Source of the DNA: Myxococcales bacterium
GTDB lineage: Bacteria; Myxococcota_A; Polyangia; Polyangiales; Polyangiaceae
Direction of reading: 5' to 3'
NCBI GenBank assembly: GCA_013298325.1
Contig: JAAFHJ010000134.1
Location: forward strand, 1-9,830
DNA: 9,830 nucleotides
Positions 8,476 through 9,830 of this stretch are shown piece after piece. Within the stretch, counting starts at the first letter, position 1, and each line of letters begins with the position of its first letter. Both the position numbers and the translations under genes were made by a program. Below the pieces are notes generated by a model. That model did no database searches, had not been told where the DNA came from, and saw only the letters and a list, made by a program, of their open reading frames with translations.

Positions 8476-8958
8476 TCAGCGCGATTTTACGCAGCGCAGG
8501 TAGCTCTCGTCTTTCATGCCCACGCCAACGATCGGCCCGTCGCCCAGCGGCTCTTGGAAGCGAACGCCGAGGGGGACATCGCCGACGTCCGAGGCGATGT
8601 ACGGGAGGTCGAAGGCGTCTGCGCCGAAAGCAGCCTGATCGATCGACACAAGTGACGGCCGGTAGATCTCGCTGTGATCATCAAAAAGCGTAAGAAGTTC
8701 GCGAATCGTCGGCGGTCGGAAGCCGGGACCCACGATGTTGCATGCGGCAACGGCGCCGCTCGCGGCGGGGAGAAGCGTCGCGCGGTGTTGCCAGGTCAGC
8801 CCGGTCTGGAGGTCTTGGATCTCCGCCGAGTCCCGGGAAAACGGAGCGTACTGGTCGGGCGGCGCATCTGCGATCGCGGGCGTTACGACCATGAGAAGAG
8901 CGAGCACCGCGCCAAGCGCCCGTACTCCCGTGATTTTTTGCCGCATGTGCCTGTTCAC
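8476..8958 (-). CDS. Secreted protein with a DUF1566-like (Lcl C-terminal) domain
   Basis: This 160-residue protein has a Sec signal peptide: basic MNRHMRQK, hydrophobic 13-27, and a likely cut after AIA (30/31). The mature part follows the DUF1566 order: QDLQTGLTWQ (48-57), a central Cys73, the degenerate FRPPTIRELLTLFDD (80-94, where relatives have WRLPT-x-EL), ID-x-AAF (106-111), and the ending YLRCVKSR with Cys156. Cys73 and Cys156 could form a disulfide. The domain is widespread in secreted proteins of Gram-negative bacteria and its function is largely unknown. The GTG start directly follows the TAA of the upstream lipoprotein gene (zero spacing); the ATG at 8946 is an alternative that still keeps a signal peptide. 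It is the last gene of the operon and faces the clpB regulatory region. Confidence 0.75.
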   Translation of the reverse strand: MNRHMRQKITGVRALGAVLALLMVVTPAIADAPPDQYAPFSRDSAEIQDLQTGLTWQHRATLLPAASGAVAACNIVGPGFRPPTIRELLTLFDDHSEIYRPSLVSIDQAAFGADAFDLPYIASDVGDVPLGVRFQEPLGDGPIVGVGMKDESYLRCVKSR

Positions 8959-9546
8959 TTAGGCCCCCCGCCGAATGCAGATCGCGTAGGCGTTTTCGTG
9001 CTTCGTGGTGAGGAACTGGGAGCCCTTCTCCCCGAAGTTGGCGACCCAATAACGCTTGGAATCGGGTCGGCGAAGCGTCTGCGACCAGACCGGCCCCGTC
9101 GGGAGCGCCGTCGGGCCGTACGGGGGCACGGTCGCTCGTGGATCCCAGAGGGCGACGAGCTCAACGCGCGTCGGCAGCTCCCAATCGCCCCCCCGCGCCT
9201 GACACATCGCGCGGGCTTCCGCGAAGGTGACCCGAGCGCCGCCGGCAGGCACGTAAAACGTGAAAAGATTCGAGACGGTATACACGCCAGAATCGGGCTC
9301 CGAGGCGACCGACGGCGCAGCGTCGGCGGCGGTGTCGAAGGTTACCGGGAGCGGCCAGCGGGCCCAGTCGCTCCGCTGGGCGGCGATCGCGTCGGCGGAG
9401 GAGGCGTCCGAAGCGTCGGCGACCGATCCGTCGACGCCTGAGGCGGTCCGGTAGGCGTCCAGGTCGAGGACCGTCGAGCAGCCGACGATAGCTCCGGCAG
9501 CCAGTGCCCCGAAGAGAGCGACGCGGACGATGGTGGCGGCGCTCAT
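8959..9546 (-). CDS. Lipoprotein with a DUF1566-like domain
   Basis: This 195-residue lipoprotein has a hydrophobic signal (5-21) ending in a lipobox I-V-G-C with Cys23, followed by STVLDLDAYR and an Asp/Ser/Ala-rich linker (about 34-56), a style frequent in Polyangia lipoproteins. The C-terminal half resembles DUF1566: TFAEARAMCQARGGDWELPTRVELVALWD (107-135), PVWSQT (152-157), RYWVANFGEKG (165-175) and YAICIRR (187-193). Cys115 and Cys190 occupy the positions of Cys73 and Cys156 in the next gene's product. The ATG at 9546 is chosen because GGAGGG lies 5 bases upstream and the signal begins there; the longer frame to 9723 adds an Arg-rich sequence overlapping the upstream gene. Its start overlaps the upstream stop (ATGA). 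The likely site is the outer membrane; the function is unknown. Confidence 0.75.
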   Translation of the reverse strand: MSAATIVRVALFGALAAGAIVGCSTVLDLDAYRTASGVDGSVADASDASSADAIAAQRSDWARWPLPVTFDTAADAAPSVASEPDSGVYTVSNLFTFYVPAGGARVTFAEARAMCQARGGDWELPTRVELVALWDPRATVPPYGPTALPTGPVWSQTLRRPDSKRYWVANFGEKGSQFLTTKHENAYAICIRRGA

Positions 9547-9830
9547 TGGAACCCTCCAGAAACACCGACAAATCCGCCGTTTGTGCCGACGGAAAGCTCG
9601 GGACGCAGGCGAAGCGCCGCCCCTGGAACGACGACCTCGGTCTTCGGCGTCGCCAGACCGACGACCAAGAGCGCCGCGCCAACGCCACCGACCGCCAAGC
9701 CGATCGTCGAGACGGTCGCCCACATTTTTGCCGAAGCGATCGGCGCGTGGGTCGGGCAGGTCTTGGTGTCATCACACGGTTTGAGGGCGTTCATCGCGAA
9801 GAGGCCGGCGCCGAGGCCGGTCACCAACCC
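9543..9830 (-). CDS. C-terminal part of a membrane-anchored protein (5' end outside the window)
   Basis: The frame is open to the right edge, and about 95 C-terminal residues are visible. They contain a hydrophobic stretch ending in VTGLGAGLFAMNAL, a short loop with C-x5-C (CDDTKTC), a second transmembrane helix (about KMWATVSTIGLAVGGVGAALLVVGLATP), and a beta-rich tail ending VSGGFQ. This two-helix-plus-tail ending recurs in many Polyangia envelope proteins, often after TPR or PEGA-like regions; those regions would lie outside the window, so no name is given. Its TGA overlaps the ATG of the lipoprotein gene, indicating translational coupling. Confidence 0.6.
   Translation of the reverse strand, partial: GLVTGLGAGLFAMNALKPCDDTKTCPTHAPIASAKMWATVSTIGLAVGGVGAALLVVGLATPKTEVVVPGAALRLRPELSVGTNGGFVGVSGGFQ
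9552..9557 (-). promoter_or_regulatory. Ribosome binding site of the lipoprotein gene
   Basis: GGAGGG on the minus strand sits 5 bases before the ATG at 9546, inside the end of the upstream gene. It settles the start codon, placing the lipoprotein signal peptide at the N-terminus, and rejects the longer open frame reaching 9723. Confidence 0.8.

Noticed and set aside
8674..9441. A 255-codon plus-strand frame opposite the DUF1566-like genes
   Set aside because: It has an Arg/Gly-rich translation and lies over two minus-strand genes with signal peptides, domain motifs and ribosome binding or coupling signals.

Overview
The window is GC-rich throughout, with strongly G/C-ending codons. It looks like a member of the Myxococcota, probably class Polyangia. 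This is an inference from composition, from the Asp/Ala/Ser-rich linker behind a lipobox at the right end, and from a right-edge protein whose tail (two hydrophobic segments around a Cys-containing loop, then a short beta-rich end) is common in that group. No rRNA, tRNA, CRISPR array, transposase or phage gene is visible.

Layout: (1) 2-289, the C-terminal end of an unrecognised protein. (2) 333-1256, a SMI1/KNR4-family protein with an unassigned C-terminal half and more relaxed codon use than its neighbours. (3) 1383-4897, a translationally coupled pair (ATGA overlap): a DUF58 membrane protein and a TgpA-type membrane transglutaminase with a complete Cys-His-Asp triad. The MoxR ATPase that often accompanies this pair is not in the window. 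(4) 4906-5435 on the minus strand, two tandem, diverged small membrane proteins of the GlsB/YeaQ/YmgE family. Their 3' end meets the transglutaminase gene after only 8 bases. (5) 5492-5513, a clear intrinsic terminator for clpB. (6) 5544-8198 on the minus strand, a complete ClpB disaggregase. (7) 8199-8475, the clpB leader and promoter region. (8) 8476-9830 on the minus strand, the end of a tightly packed operon: a membrane protein (partial), a lipoprotein with a DUF1566-like domain, and a secreted DUF1566-like protein.

The most interesting signal is the clpB leader. A plausible heat-shock-sigma-like promoter (8293-8319) is followed by a short stem-loop. Next comes an extended hairpin ending at the base before the ATG, in which a run of six U residues faces the whole GGAGGG ribosome binding site through one U-A and five U-G pairs, between two GC clamps. 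This is what a fourU-like RNA thermometer would look like, so clpB may be controlled by heat at both transcription and translation. It was folded by eye only and needs computation and experiment.

The window combines envelope and stress functions: protein disaggregation (ClpB), small stress-type membrane proteins, a DUF58/transglutaminase envelope module, and a lineage-type secreted/lipoprotein operon of unknown role.
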